DNA from: Planctobacterium marinum
GTDB lineage: Bacteria > Pseudomonadota > Gammaproteobacteria > Enterobacterales > Alteromonadaceae
Reading direction: 5' to 3'
Assembly (NCBI RefSeq): GCF_020687805.1
Contig: NZ_JAJEWQ010000001.1
Span: 839,232-903,231 of the forward strand
DNA: 64,000 bases
Shown: positions 9,079 to 18,631 of the stretch, in pieces
Numbering within the stretch: the stretch's first letter is position 1
How the letters are laid out: every line of letters begins with the position of its first letter
Notes under the pieces: generated by a model
Seen by the model: the letters and a program-made list of their open reading frames with translations, nothing else
Told to the model about the DNA's origin: nothing
Databases searched by the model: none
Made by a program: the position numbers and the translations under genes

Positions 9079-10419
9079 TTAAAGCCCGACAAAACGTGCA
9101 AAGTTCTCTTCCGTCGGATAGCTCCCCGAAGTCCAGCCCAGTCGGACGATAACCATATTTTGGGAAGGTATGATCATCACTATTTGTTTGCGATTGCCCA
9201 TCATCATATAAGCATCCTCGGGCAATTCAGACCAGCGCACCTGGTTGCCACCGCGGTTTAGCCAAAACTGATAGCCATATTGCTGATAATTTTCGGCTTT
9301 AATTGGGGATTGGGTATCTCTGACCCACTGCCCGGAAAGTAATACCTGTTCGCCGGCTTTGCCGTTGTTTAACATCAACAGTCCCATTCTGGCCCAGTCA
9401 CGCGCACTGGCAAAAATATAAGAGCTGCCAACAAAAACCCCGGATGGATCCACTTCAAAAACAGTGTTAGCAAGGTGTAACGGCTGTGCAATCTCCTGAT
9501 AAAAGAAATCAATTAATGCCTGATTGCTCCCCAACTGATCTCTCATCCACCGCATCAGGATATTGGTAGTGCCGGAAGAATAAGAAAAGTAACCACCGGG
9601 TGATTTATCAGCGGTGGCCGTCAATGCCACCTCTGAGGCACTATGGGCAGTAAACAACATACGCGTAGAGTCACTACCTGGCGCATAGGTTTCGTCAAAT
9701 TTCAGCCCGGAAGACATTTGCAACAGTTGCTCCAGGGTGATCTGTTTGCGTTCATCACCCTGCCAGGAAGCAAAACCAGTGGGCGCTTCTGTGTCCAGCA
9801 AGCCCATGTTCGCCATGCGCCCCAACATGATTGCGGTCACACTTTTGCCCATAGACCAGCCCAACAGCGGTGTATTACTGTCGATACCAGGCGCATATGA
9901 CTCAGCCACTACCACCCCGTTTTTAACCACCAGAAGTGCCCGGGTTTGTAAACCGTTTTGATTATCAGACGCCAGGATATTTTCACTCAGTTGCTGATAT
10001 TCGCGGCTAAGTGTGGTGACCTGCTCCCCTTGCGGCCAGGGTAATGATTGCTGAACCAGTTCAGGAGCGACAAGTTCATCCAACGGCGCGGTATCACCTA
10101 TCTCCAGGGTACAACCCAGTCCGGGACGATACTTCGCAGAATACTCACTCATTCCATGCAGATTGGCAGTTACCCGTTGCTGGTCAACCTCATAATTTAG
10201 CGCTAACAAGCGGGTAGCTGGAGAATAGGACGCGAGATCCTCGATGATCTGGTCGTCGTCAAAGCCTGAGACATATTTTGCCGAACACGCCAGTTTAGCC
10301 CCCAGACTGGCCGCCACATCAATGGCATCGCCCAACCGGTAAACAGAAAATCCCAGACTATACCGACTAATAAAATGCACAGACACTAAAAACAGAACCA
10401 AAATAACAAGTTTTTTCAC
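9079..10419 (-). CDS. Serine hydrolase, beta-lactamase class C / esterase family
   Basis: Protein of about 446 residues in the beta-lactamase/penicillin-binding-protein-like serine hydrolase family. The catalytic SxxK motif is SMGK in LLGWSMGKSVTAIML; the second motif is Tyr-Ser-Ser in YFSYSSGTTN. A hydrophobic N-terminus (KKLVILVLFLVSVHFI) acts as signal peptide or membrane anchor, so it works in the periplasm or at the membrane. The start is placed at a GTG (10419-10417) because AGGGAAG lies just upstream and the signal sequence then begins MKKLV; an ATG 11 codons earlier at 10452 is the alternative. Family members act on beta-lactams, esters or D-amino-acid peptides; the substrate is unknown. 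It is divergent from ygiQ. Confidence 0.85.
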   Translation of the reverse strand: MKKLVILVLFLVSVHFISRYSLGFSVYRLGDAIDVAASLGAKLACSAKYVSGFDDDQIIEDLASYSPATRLLALNYEVDQQRVTANLHGMSEYSAKYRPGLGCTLEIGDTAPLDELVAPELVQQSLPWPQGEQVTTLSREYQQLSENILASDNQNGLQTRALLVVKNGVVVAESYAPGIDSNTPLLGWSMGKSVTAIMLGRMANMGLLDTEAPTGFASWQGDERKQITLEQLLQMSSGLKFDETYAPGSDSTRMLFTAHSASEVALTATADKSPGGYFSYSSGTTNILMRWMRDQLGSNQALIDFFYQEIAQPLHLANTVFEVDPSGVFVGSSYIFASARDWARMGLLMLNNGKAGEQVLLSGQWVRDTQSPIKAENYQQYGYQFWLNRGGNQVRWSELPEDAYMMMGNRKQIVMIIPSQNMVIVRLGWTSGSYPTEENFARFVGL

Positions 10420-10509
10420 GTGTAGCTTCCCTGAAAATGAGTGAATGACCACGAGTTTAAAAAAATCCCCAAAGCATAAACCATAAAGCTGGATATTCTG
10501 TGAGAAAAT

Positions 10510-10526
10510 TTTGTTAAACTAACAAA
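10510..10526. promoter_or_regulatory. Inverted repeat upstream of ygiQ
   Basis: Perfect 7-bp arms TTTGTTA and TAACAAA around a 3-base centre lie 22 bases before the ygiQ start, in the divergent promoter region shared with the serine hydrolase gene. This is a possible operator; no regulator is identified. Confidence 0.35.
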
Positions 10527-10548
10527 GTTATTTTTTAAGTGAGTTTGT

Positions 10549-12768
10549 ATGGCTGTTGTCAAAAAGCCCGTTGAGCGAATGAAAGCTGAACGGGGATTGT
10601 TTTCGTTTCCAAAGTTCTGGGCGGCATGTTTCGATCCTGCACCGTTTTTACCTATGTCTCGCAAAGAAATGGATCAACTGGGCTGGGATAGTTGCGATAT
10701 CATTTTGGTAACCGGCGATGCCTATGTAGATCACCCCAGTTTTGGCATGGCAGTGATTGGCCGCACCCTGGAAGCTCAGGGGTTCAGAGTAGGTATTATT
10801 GCTCAGCCAGACTGGACATCCAAAGATGCCTTTATGGCGCTGGGCGAACCCAATCTGTTTTTTGGGGTAACAGCTGGCAACATGGACTCCATGATCAATC
10901 ACTACACCGCCGATCGCAAACTCCGCCACGACGATGCCTACACACCCGGCAATGTCCATGGCAAACGGCCTGACAGAGCTGTAACCGTTTATACCCAGCG
11001 CTGTAAAGAAGCCTATAAAAAACCGGTTATCATCGGTGGAATTGAGGCCAGTTTACGTCGTATTGCTCACTACGATTATTGGTCTGACAAAGTGCGCCGT
11101 TCAGTTTTGTTTGACGCCAAAGCTGACATGCTGATGTTTGGTAATGCCGAGCGACCACTCTTAGAAGTGGCTCACCGCCTTGCAAACGGAGAAGACATTA
11201 AAGACATGCAGGATGTGCGCGGCACGGCGATCATTGTCAAACACGCATTACCTGACTGGTTAGGCGTTGATTCCACCAGTGTCGATAAGATTGGAAAGAT
11301 TGACCCCATTCCCAGCCCTTATCAGGAGTGGGAAGAAAATTGCAGCACGCAAAATGCGGCTGATGCCAAAACAGATACAACGCAAGCCATTACAGTGCAA
11401 CCCTTTAATCCAAGAGCGACACGACGCAAGCCCTGGGATAAGACTTATGTAAAGTTGCCGGCCTTTGAAGTGGTCAAAGATGAGAAAACCCACTATGCCC
11501 ATACCTCGCGTATTTTACATCAGGAAACCAATCCAGGTTGTGCCCGCGCACTAATGCAGCGCCACGGCGACAGAAGTATCTGGATAAATCCGCCCGCTTA
11601 TCCATTAGAAACCGAAGAAATGGATGCCGTGTTCGATTTACCTTATGCCCGGGTCCCCCACCCCAGTTACGGCAAAGAAAAGATCCCGGCTTATGACATG
11701 ATTAAAACCTCGGTCAATATTATGCGAGGTTGTTTTGGTGGCTGTACTTTCTGCTCCATCACCGAGCATGAGGGACGGATTATTCAGAGCCGTTCGGAAG
11801 AATCTATTGTTCGCGAAGTAGAACAAATCCGCGACAAAGTGCCCGGTTTCACCGGAGTGATTTCCGATTTAGGTGGTCCCACCGCAAACATGTATAAACT
11901 GCGCTGTAAAAGTGCCAAAGCAGAGCAAACCTGTCGCCGCTTGTCGTGCGTATGGCCAGATATCTGCGGCCATATGGATACCGATCAAACCCCAACAGTA
12001 GAATTGTACCGAAAAGTACGGGACGTCAAAGGCGTTAAAAAAGTGCTGATTGCCTCAGGTGTGCGCTACGACCTGGCCATCGAAGATCCCAATTACGTGC
12101 GCGAGTTAGTTACTCATCACGTGGGCGGGTATTTAAAGATTGCTCCTGAGCACACAGAAGAAAGCCCATTGAGCAAAATGATGAAGCCGGGCATGAGCAC
12201 CTATTATCGCTTTAAGGAGTTATTTGATAAGTTCTCTAAAGAAGCCGGAAAAGAACAATATCTGATCCCCTACTTTATCTCTGCACACCCTGGCACCAGG
12301 GACATTGATATGCTGAACCTGGCGCTGTGGTTAAAAGAAAATAACTTTAAACTGGATCAGGTGCAGAACTTTTATCCTTCTCCAATGGCTAATGCCACTA
12401 CTATGTATCACTCGGAGAAGAACCCCATCCATAAGATCACGCGCGACAGTGAGAATGTCAGCATTGCCAAAGGTGAAAGACATCGCCGCTTACACCGGGC
12501 GTTTTTACGTTATCACGATCCGGCTAACTGGCCCATGTTGCGCGAAGCTTTGAAAAAAATGGGTAAAGCTCATTTAATTGGCAACGGCCCTAAACACCTG
12601 GTTCCACCGGAGCGCAAAGGTGAGTTAAAAGGCAAAGCCCAAAAAGATTATGAGCGAAAGTCGGTCAATAAGGCGCACGCCAAAGGTAAACCCAATAAAG
12701 CTCTGACGCGATTTAGTAGCGACCAACCCTTTAATAAAAATTCCCGTAAAAAAAGCAAAAAGGCCTGA
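10549..12768 (+). CDS. ygiQ: YgiQ family radical SAM protein
   Basis: Large radical S-adenosylmethionine protein of 739 residues, the normal size for YgiQ. The N-terminal domain begins [36 protein letters not shown] and includes [15 protein letters not shown]. The iron-sulfur cluster motif Cx3Cx2C is in [18 protein letters not shown], about residues 390-405. The lysine-rich C-terminus (from about residue 690, [23 protein letters not shown]) fits the family. The molecular reaction is not established for this family. It is a single gene, divergent from the serine hydrolase, with a hairpin terminator that overlaps its stop codon. Confidence 0.95.
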   Translation: MAVVKKPVERMKAERGLFSFPKFWAACFDPAPFLPMSRKEMDQLGWDSCDIILVTGDAYVDHPSFGMAVIGRTLEAQGFRVGIIAQPDWTSKDAFMALGEPNLFFGVTAGNMDSMINHYTADRKLRHDDAYTPGNVHGKRPDRAVTVYTQRCKEAYKKPVIIGGIEASLRRIAHYDYWSDKVRRSVLFDAKADMLMFGNAERPLLEVAHRLANGEDIKDMQDVRGTAIIVKHALPDWLGVDSTSVDKIGKIDPIPSPYQEWEENCSTQNAADAKTDTTQAITVQPFNPRATRRKPWDKTYVKLPAFEVVKDEKTHYAHTSRILHQETNPGCARALMQRHGDRSIWINPPAYPLETEEMDAVFDLPYARVPHPSYGKEKIPAYDMIKTSVNIMRGCFGGCTFCSITEHEGRIIQSRSEESIVREVEQIRDKVPGFTGVISDLGGPTANMYKLRCKSAKAEQTCRRLSCVWPDICGHMDTDQTPTVELYRKVRDVKGVKKVLIASGVRYDLAIEDPNYVRELVTHHVGGYLKIAPEHTEESPLSKMMKPGMSTYYRFKELFDKFSKEAGKEQYLIPYFISAHPGTRDIDMLNLALWLKENNFKLDQVQNFYPSPMANATTMYHSEKNPIHKITRDSENVSIAKGERHRRLHRAFLRYHDPANWPMLREALKKMGKAHLIGNGPKHLVPPERKGELKGKAQKDYERKSVNKAHAKGKPNKALTRFSSDQPFNKNSRKKSKKA

Positions 12769-12784
12769 TATCAGGCCTTTAAAA
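12757..12784. terminator. Bidirectional terminator between ygiQ and the DUF1566 genes
   Basis: A perfect palindrome of AAAGGCCTGA and its complement (12759-12780) is flanked by A residues on the left and T/A residues on the right. The ygiQ stop TGA lies inside the stem. It can serve both convergent transcripts. Confidence 0.8.
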
Positions 12785-12804
12785 TCAATTATCGAAACCG
12801 GCTA

Positions 12805-13320
12805 CTAATCAGCGACTCTGACCGGACGCACATAGATAAAGGCGTCCTTTTCTTTCAACGAATTACTGCTGTTAAAAAAGGCCACAACCCAGGCCATGCT
12901 GTAATCGGTCAGCGATGGTGTACTGGTCCAGTAGTCGTCCGAAGTGGTCTCCGGAAAAATGTCTTCGTTGATAGAAGGACGCACACACGACTTCTCAGTA
13001 ATACTCAACAATTGCTTGATGTTTGGCAGGCGCCAGTCATTGGCACCGGCAAATTCGTAGCCATAAGTCGCCTGCAACGCTTCTTGCCAGGTCATGGCGG
13101 TAGCATCGCCAGTGCATGTATTACTGGAATCGCTCCAGGTTTGCCCCAAACTACAACGCATCCATATAAGTCCGGTGGTATTGTCGGTCACAGTGCCATC
13201 TTCATTATCTGTAAAATTTGTTTGCGGTGCGGTTTCACCGATTCCACTGACGCAGGTTTGCGCCTGAACAAATGATGCCATCATTAAAAAGCCTGATAAC
13301 AATAAGGTATTCAATTTCAT
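12805..13320 (-). CDS. Exported DUF1566 (Lcl-type) protein
   Basis: Secreted or surface protein of 171 residues. Residues 1-20 (MKLNTLLLSGFLMMASFVQA) are a signal peptide. The rest is a single DUF1566/Lcl C-terminal domain with GTVTDNTTGLIWMRC, WQEALQ, WRLPNIKQLLSI and a final YVRPVRV, and several cysteines likely to form disulfides. The start ATG at 13320 has a good GGAG upstream. Members of this family occur in adhesins and collagen-like proteins of Legionella and many marine bacteria; their function is poorly known. It lies 13 bases downstream of a larger lipoprotein with the same domain, so both are probably co-expressed. Confidence 0.85.
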   Translation of the reverse strand: MKLNTLLLSGFLMMASFVQAQTCVSGIGETAPQTNFTDNEDGTVTDNTTGLIWMRCSLGQTWSDSSNTCTGDATAMTWQEALQATYGYEFAGANDWRLPNIKQLLSITEKSCVRPSINEDIFPETTSDDYWTSTPSLTDYSMAWVVAFFNSSNSLKEKDAFIYVRPVRVAD

Positions 13321-13333
13321 GTTGTTCTCCTTT

Positions 13334-15001
13334 TTACCGGCCTGCACGCACAAGACGAAGGTAATTTTCGCTGGATTTCAATAAAAAGTTGTCGTTGCCA
13401 GAACTAAAGTCGATAGCCCAACTGTTTTGCAGGGTGTCACCACTGGCGCCATCAACATTTTGAACATTGGTCCAATACCAGGTAGGTACGCTGGTATCCG
13501 GGCTATTAAATGGAAAGTAATCACGATCAACAAAGGTTCCACCTGACTCGCCAAAATGCATGATAGACATCAGCTCGTTGTGGGTGGGGATACGCCAGTC
13601 GTAAAAACCACACAAACCTTCAGCATTAACCGCTTCTACAAATGCGGCGGTGTTGCAGTTAGCTATGGTACAACTGGCACTATCATTCTGGTTTTCCTCT
13701 GAGGTGGTACTCGAAACCCAGGAATAAGTATTATCAACATCATGCAAACCGGCATCGTTGGTTTTTAACTCCCAAATCAATCCGGTGACATTATCTCTGA
13801 CACAACTCCAGTCGGTTTCGGTGGCGTCAATTTCATCACCAAATTCGTCCAGTTTCGTAAAATCAAAGCCTTCATCTCCGGCGCCGGCCTTTTCCAATAC
13901 ATCAGATTCATGCATGCGGTCACGGCCAATATCGGCATCCTGACCAGGGAAGCTGTGACTGGAACCGTTGATAAGACCGGTATTGGAAACATTGACCACC
14001 ACTCCGGTATCATTCACATAGGTGGCGGGCATTTCACGTACTGTCACTACCACCTGATCATTGTCTTCATTATTAAATTGATCCACGACTCGCAGGTCGA
14101 TAGTAATATCCGTATCTTCTGTGACGGCCGGGGCATCCGCATAAGTGGTTGCATCCGACGCATCCGCGAATTCGGCCAGATCACTGGAATTATTGGTCCA
14201 TTCAAACAAAAACGGCGTTGCATCGTCGCTCAGTGACGTTGCTGAACCCGCCAATAAAAATCGCTCACCTTCCATGATCGTAATGGCCTCACCCGCTTCG
14301 GCAATTGGATGGGTTTGAGTCACATCCAGAACCACTATTTCGAAAGGTTCAGTAAAAGTGCCTCCTTCATTGTCTGTTACCGTAAATTCAAACCCCAGTG
14401 TTTCTGACGCTGCCAAGGCCGGTGTAGTTATAGTGAGACTACTGCCTGACACGTCGAGGCCAGTAAGTACATCAGTTCCCGATACTTGCTGCCAACTGTA
14501 AGCACTGATTGGGCTTTCTGCATCAATAGGATCTTCATCTGCACCACTACCGGTAAAGGTCACGGCAATCGCGCCACCATAGGTATTTTCGTCAAAACGG
14601 TTGTCCTGGGAAATGGCAACGTCAGCCGTTGGTGCAATATTGACGGGTTCAACGGTGAGGGTAAAGGTGCCACTTATGGTACCGCCTTCTTCAGACGTCG
14701 CAGAAAGCGTCAGCGTGACTTGCTCGCTACTTGTTCTGACTTCAGGCGTCGTTAACGTGGCAGCCACTGAAGCTGAATCCTCATGCTCCAGGGTATAATC
14801 ACTGTCGCTCACCGACCAACTGTAACTACTGACATTATCCAATGTAGTACGGCCACTTAACGTAACTTCACTTTGCTCATTAACGGTTGACCCTGCAGAA
14901 ACCAGGATTGTAACGCTGTCAACATCCTCGTCTGAACTATCACCACCGCAGGCAAGCAATGATGTAGTCAGGGAAACCAGCAACCAATGTCTTAGATCCA
15001 T
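13334..15001 (-). CDS. Lipoprotein with PKD/Ig-like repeats and DUF1566 domain
   Basis: Predicted outer-membrane or surface lipoprotein of about 555 residues. The lipobox SLLAC places the modified cysteine at residue 18 if translation starts at the ATG at 15001, which has GAG seven bases upstream; an ATG nine codons earlier (15028) is the alternative. Three to four immunoglobulin-like/PKD-type beta domains follow (residues about 25-320: repeated ITTPALAASETLGFEFTVTDNEGG-like segments), then a DUF1566 domain from about residue 345 (CVRDNVTGLIWELKT, YDWRIPTHNELMSIM, ENYLRLVRAGR). It is strongly acidic. The architecture suggests a surface-exposed binding or structural protein. It is followed by a second, single-domain DUF1566 protein. 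Confidence 0.82.
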   Translation of the reverse strand: MDLRHWLLVSLTTSLLACGGDSSDEDVDSVTILVSAGSTVNEQSEVTLSGRTTLDNVSSYSWSVSDSDYTLEHEDSASVAATLTTPEVRTSSEQVTLTLSATSEEGGTISGTFTLTVEPVNIAPTADVAISQDNRFDENTYGGAIAVTFTGSGADEDPIDAESPISAYSWQQVSGTDVLTGLDVSGSSLTITTPALAASETLGFEFTVTDNEGGTFTEPFEIVVLDVTQTHPIAEAGEAITIMEGERFLLAGSATSLSDDATPFLFEWTNNSSDLAEFADASDATTYADAPAVTEDTDITIDLRVVDQFNNEDNDQVVVTVREMPATYVNDTGVVVNVSNTGLINGSSHSFPGQDADIGRDRMHESDVLEKAGAGDEGFDFTKLDEFGDEIDATETDWSCVRDNVTGLIWELKTNDAGLHDVDNTYSWVSSTTSEENQNDSASCTIANCNTAAFVEAVNAEGLCGFYDWRIPTHNELMSIMHFGESGGTFVDRDYFPFNSPDTSVPTWYWTNVQNVDGASGDTLQNSWAIDFSSGNDNFLLKSSENYLRLVRAGR

Positions 15002-15204
15002 TTCGATACTCTTTAATCTGTTAGTCATAAAATGAAGTAATTACTGCGTCAAAAATACAGCAATTACCCTTAGCGTAAACTCGTTATGCAAATATCCTGC
15101 AAATTTGTCACAAAAATAGATTTTTTTGAACAACCGCAATAACAACTTGACCATTCAGCCTGTATTTATACAACCACCCTCAACGGGTGTGGCTTTAAGT
15201 TCGT

Positions 15205-15702
15205 TTACTTTTGCAACACCGGTTTTTCCATGTACCAGCTATTGTCGTTGGGCAACACGCCATGGTATCTGGTGGCCTGAAATCCGGCTTTTACATAAAG
15301 CTTTATGGCGCTTGCATTCTTTTTGTTCACGAACAACGAAAAGTAACGCGGTTGGTGTAGTTTCTGGCCTTGCAAATACAAACAATTTAACAGCATTTTG
15401 CCATACCCTTGTCCCCGAAAAGCCGGACTGACGGCTACCCGCACCAGGTGACAACGGCCATTATCAAACATCATTTGACCAAAACCGATCAACTGTCCGT
15501 CTGCTGACAGCATGGCATAGGCAGGAATAGATACCAGCTTTAACTGGTTTGCAAATTCATTGAGGGTTGCAGGATGACCAAACTTGTAGCCACTCCAGAA
15601 TATAATTTGCTCAGGTGTTGTAAACCAGGACCGAAGTTGCTGGCAATATTCCGGGGAAAATGCTTTAAAAGTGAGAGAGTGAGGTTCAGGCAATGGCACC
15701 AA
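15205..15702 (-). CDS. GNAT family N-acetyltransferase
   Basis: Cytoplasmic acetyltransferase of 165 residues. The acetyl-CoA binding motif A is visible as LVRVAVSPAFRGQGYGKMLLNCL (about residues 85-107, RGQGYG being the pyrophosphate loop), with a following NKKNASAIKLYVKAGF motif B. The acceptor substrate is unknown. It stands alone, transcribed on the minus strand with no obvious partner. Confidence 0.85.
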   Translation of the reverse strand: MVPLPEPHSLTFKAFSPEYCQQLRSWFTTPEQIIFWSGYKFGHPATLNEFANQLKLVSIPAYAMLSADGQLIGFGQMMFDNGRCHLVRVAVSPAFRGQGYGKMLLNCLYLQGQKLHQPRYFSLFVNKKNASAIKLYVKAGFQATRYHGVLPNDNSWYMEKPVLQK

Positions 15703-15815
15703 AAGACAGCCTACATCTTGAAATTCAAACGGTTACTGAACAACAACGCCATTTGCTGGTCTCTGAGTCACTAATGAGTAATCTGAAACCAGCGTCTTGC
15801 CGTAACCCAGTCGAC

Positions 15816-16088
15816 TCAGGCCTTAATGGCACACCAGTTAGCGCGCCAGGCCTGCAAAGATTGCCAAATTTCCCGAAGGTGAAACCTGGCTAAGCGCTTA
15901 ATGCGGGCTTGAACATTGCTGGCCAGACCTTCATGGAAAAGGATCAATGAAATGAGTGTACAGGCAAGCAGGATCAATTTACTGGTTTTAAACAGTGATA
16001 ACGCAGACGCAATCAACACAAAAAGGCAGACCACAAGCCCTAAACTTCCCGCTGCCAGTAATATCCCTTTGAATTCTTTATTGTCCAT
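15816..16088 (-). CDS. Small inner-membrane protein of unknown function
   Basis: Protein of 90 residues with two predicted membrane helices (about residues 9-31 and 37-54) followed by a basic, amphipathic tail RIKRLARFHLREIWQSLQAWR. I do not recognise a family. It lies between the GNAT gene and ffh on the same strand, about 110 bases past the ffh stop codon. The ATG start with hydrophobic content at normal codon use makes it likely to be real. Confidence 0.55.
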   Translation of the reverse strand: MDNKEFKGILLAAGSLGLVVCLFVLIASALSLFKTSKLILLACTLISLILFHEGLASNVQARIKRLARFHLREIWQSLQAWRANWCAIKA

Positions 16089-16195
16089 GATTTGATTACC
16101 CTGTTAATTCAATGTTGTAAAAGTAGCAACTCAGTGCAAATAGTAAACTTTAAACTGTAAAACTTTGTGACATCAATCCCGCAAAACCGGCTTGC

Positions 16196-17572
16196 TTATC
16201 TGGGTGGAAACATTCCACCCGGGCCGCCAGGTGGCATCATGCCTTGCATATTGCGCATCATTTTCTTCATGCCACCACCAGACATTTTTTTCATCATTTT
16301 TTGCATCTGGGTAAACTGTTTTAATAAACGGTTCACATCCTGAATCTGTGTACCCGAACCTGCAGCGATGCGCTTTTTGCGCGAGCCTTTGATGATATCC
16401 GGGCGCTGTCTTTCACCAGGAGTCATGGAGTTTATTATGGCTTCCATCTGAGTAAACTGTTTATCGCCAGCCTGCTCTTTGATTTTATCAGTCATGCCAC
16501 CCATGCCTGGCAGTTTGTCCATCAGGGACATCATGCCCCCCATATTGCGCATTTGCTCCAGTTGCTCTTTGAAGTCCTGCAGATCAAAGCCCTTGCCTTT
16601 TTGCACCTTTTTGGCCAGTTTGGCGGCTTTGTCTTTATCGACTTTGCGCTCCACTTCTTCGATCAGTGAAAGCACATCGCCCATGCCCAGAATACGCGAA
16701 GCAACGCGCTCCGGATGGAAAGGCTCTAAGGCATCGTTTTTTTCACCGATACCCAAAAACTTGATGGGCTTGCCGGTGATCTGACGTACCGACAAGGCCG
16801 CACCGCCGCGCGCATCGCCGTCGGTTTTGGTCAGTACCACACCGGTTAATGGCAATGCTTCATCAAAGGCTTTCGCGGTATTCGCCGCATCCTGACCGGT
16901 CATGGAATCCACGACAAAAAGTGTTTCCACCGGATTGATTGCCGCATGCAAGTCTTTTATTTCCTGCATCATGTCAGCATCCACAGCTAACCGACCCGCT
17001 GTATCCACCAACACCACATCAATAAATGACTTTTTAGCATGTTCCATCGCAGCGTTGACGATGTCCCGGGGCTTTTGTTCTACAGTGGACGGAAAAAACT
17101 CAGCATTAACTTCCGCTGACAGCGTTTCGAGCTGCTTAATTGCGGCCGGACGATACACGTCAGCACTGACCGTCAGCACTTTTTTCTTTTCACGCTCAAT
17201 TAAAAATTTGGCAAGTTTCGCAACGGTTGTGGTTTTACCCGCACCTTGCAAACCAGCCATCAGCACCACGGCCGGTGGTGTTGCAGCCAGATTTAATGCT
17301 TCATTCGCCTCGCCCATCACAGATTCAAGCTGTTTCTGAACAATTTTAATGAATACCTGGCCTGGATTCAGGCTTTTGCCCACTTCTTCACCCAGAGCCT
17401 GCTCTTTAACTTTTGCCACAAACTCTCTGACGACCGGTAATGCAACATCGGCTTCCAACAATGCCATGCGCACTTCGCGCATAGTGTCTTTTATGTTGTC
17501 TTCCGTCAGACGACCTTTACCGGAGATATTTTTTAATGTCTGACCAAGCCTTTCGGTCAAATTATCGAACAT
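16196..17572 (-). CDS. ffh: Signal recognition particle GTPase Ffh
   Basis: SRP54 homologue of 458 residues that binds 4.5S RNA and signal sequences and, with FtsY, delivers ribosomes to the Sec translocon. The N domain begins MFDNLTERLGQTLKNISGKG; the G domain has the P-loop GLQGAGKTTTVAKLA (about residues 107-121), DVYRPAAIKQLETL, DTAGR and TKTDGDARGG; the methionine-rich M domain (from about 325) ends with MMPPGGPGGMFPPR. On the minus strand a TATAAT -10 element is visible at 17618-17613, about 40 bases upstream of the ATG. It is divergent from the YpjD-like gene, its usual neighbour in gammaproteobacteria. Confidence 0.97.
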   Translation of the reverse strand: MFDNLTERLGQTLKNISGKGRLTEDNIKDTMREVRMALLEADVALPVVREFVAKVKEQALGEEVGKSLNPGQVFIKIVQKQLESVMGEANEALNLAATPPAVVLMAGLQGAGKTTTVAKLAKFLIEREKKKVLTVSADVYRPAAIKQLETLSAEVNAEFFPSTVEQKPRDIVNAAMEHAKKSFIDVVLVDTAGRLAVDADMMQEIKDLHAAINPVETLFVVDSMTGQDAANTAKAFDEALPLTGVVLTKTDGDARGGAALSVRQITGKPIKFLGIGEKNDALEPFHPERVASRILGMGDVLSLIEEVERKVDKDKAAKLAKKVQKGKGFDLQDFKEQLEQMRNMGGMMSLMDKLPGMGGMTDKIKEQAGDKQFTQMEAIINSMTPGERQRPDIIKGSRKKRIAAGSGTQIQDVNRLLKQFTQMQKMMKKMSGGGMKKMMRNMQGMMPPGGPGGMFPPR

Positions 17573-17742
17573 GCTGATGCCTTGCTTACTGGTTCACGAA
17601 AAATTTTGGCTGATTATACCTTTTGCATCACCGAATGAGTACCCGCTTGTGGGGATTTGCATTTTTAATATGAAGGATTTGCGTCAAACACTAGTGTATC
17701 TGCCTCGGGTTATTTATACTGGCGGAAGAATTTTCTCAATAA

Positions 17743-18543
17743 ATGAATATGTTGATAATACTTAATCTCATTTGCATCTCGCTTTATATCGTTGCAGCTG
17801 TCTCTGTCGCAAGTCGATGGTTTCACAAAGATGGGCCACTCATTAAGTTATCTCTCTTAGCAACGGCTGGCGCGATTACCCTGCACCTGATCATTTTGCT
17901 CAACAGCATCTTGTCAGGAGATGGTCAGAACCTGAGTATTATCAACGTTGGCTCTATCACAGCTCTGATGATCACTGCCGTTATTTGGCTGTTGTCATTG
18001 CGCAATCAGCAAACGTTCTTATTGCCATTAGTTACCGGCTTTTCGGCAATCACAGTATTCGTGGCCAGCTTCACCCCGGGTTCTGTCATCATGCATATAG
18101 AGTTGCGCCCTTCCCTGATGGCCCATATTAGTTTTGCCTTATTGGCCTATGGCTGTTTAAGCATCGCGTTCTTATACGCGTTGCAGCTGTCCTTTATTAA
18201 TCGACGTTTAAAACAAAAAAAGGCGGTTATTATTCACTCCTCCTTGCCCCCGCTGATGGAAGTAGAACAAAACCTGTTCCGCTTGCTGATGTTGGGAACC
18301 GGACTACTCACATTGTCGCTGGCCAGTGGCTTCTTCTTTCTGGAAAACATGTTTGAACAGCGCCAGGTACACAAAACAATCCTCACCACGCTCGCCTGGG
18401 TTATGTATGCCGGCATGATTGTCGCTCACAAGCGCGTTGGATTAAAAGACAACACCATTATCAGTTTGTCGGTAGTGGGAGTGATATTGCTGACATTGGC
18501 TTATTTCGGCAGCCGAATCGTAAAAGAAGTCCTGATGGGCTAA
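17743..18543 (+). CDS. Cytochrome c assembly-type membrane protein (YpjD-like)
   Basis: Inner-membrane protein of 266 residues with about eight hydrophobic helices, belonging to the CcsA/HemX group of cytochrome c assembly proteins. Segments typical of the family include LRPSLMAHISFALLAYGCLSIAFLYALQ (residues about 122-149) and LASGFFFLENMFEQRQVHKTILTTLAWVMYAGM, which hold conserved histidines that may contact haem. Its exact role is not established in gammaproteobacteria. It is the usual divergent neighbour of ffh and is followed by a CNNM-type gene, as in Escherichia coli ypjD-yfjD. Confidence 0.87.
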   Translation: MNMLIILNLICISLYIVAAVSVASRWFHKDGPLIKLSLLATAGAITLHLIILLNSILSGDGQNLSIINVGSITALMITAVIWLLSLRNQQTFLLPLVTGFSAITVFVASFTPGSVIMHIELRPSLMAHISFALLAYGCLSIAFLYALQLSFINRRLKQKKAVIIHSSLPPLMEVEQNLFRLLMLGTGLLTLSLASGFFFLENMFEQRQVHKTILTTLAWVMYAGMIVAHKRVGLKDNTIISLSVVGVILLTLAYFGSRIVKEVLMG

Positions 18544-18631
18544 TAAAATCGACAAAAAGCCAGATTAACGCTTGAAGTCAATGTTATAACCACCTAAATT
18601 TGCATCTGTCACACTACATAGGACTGACTAG

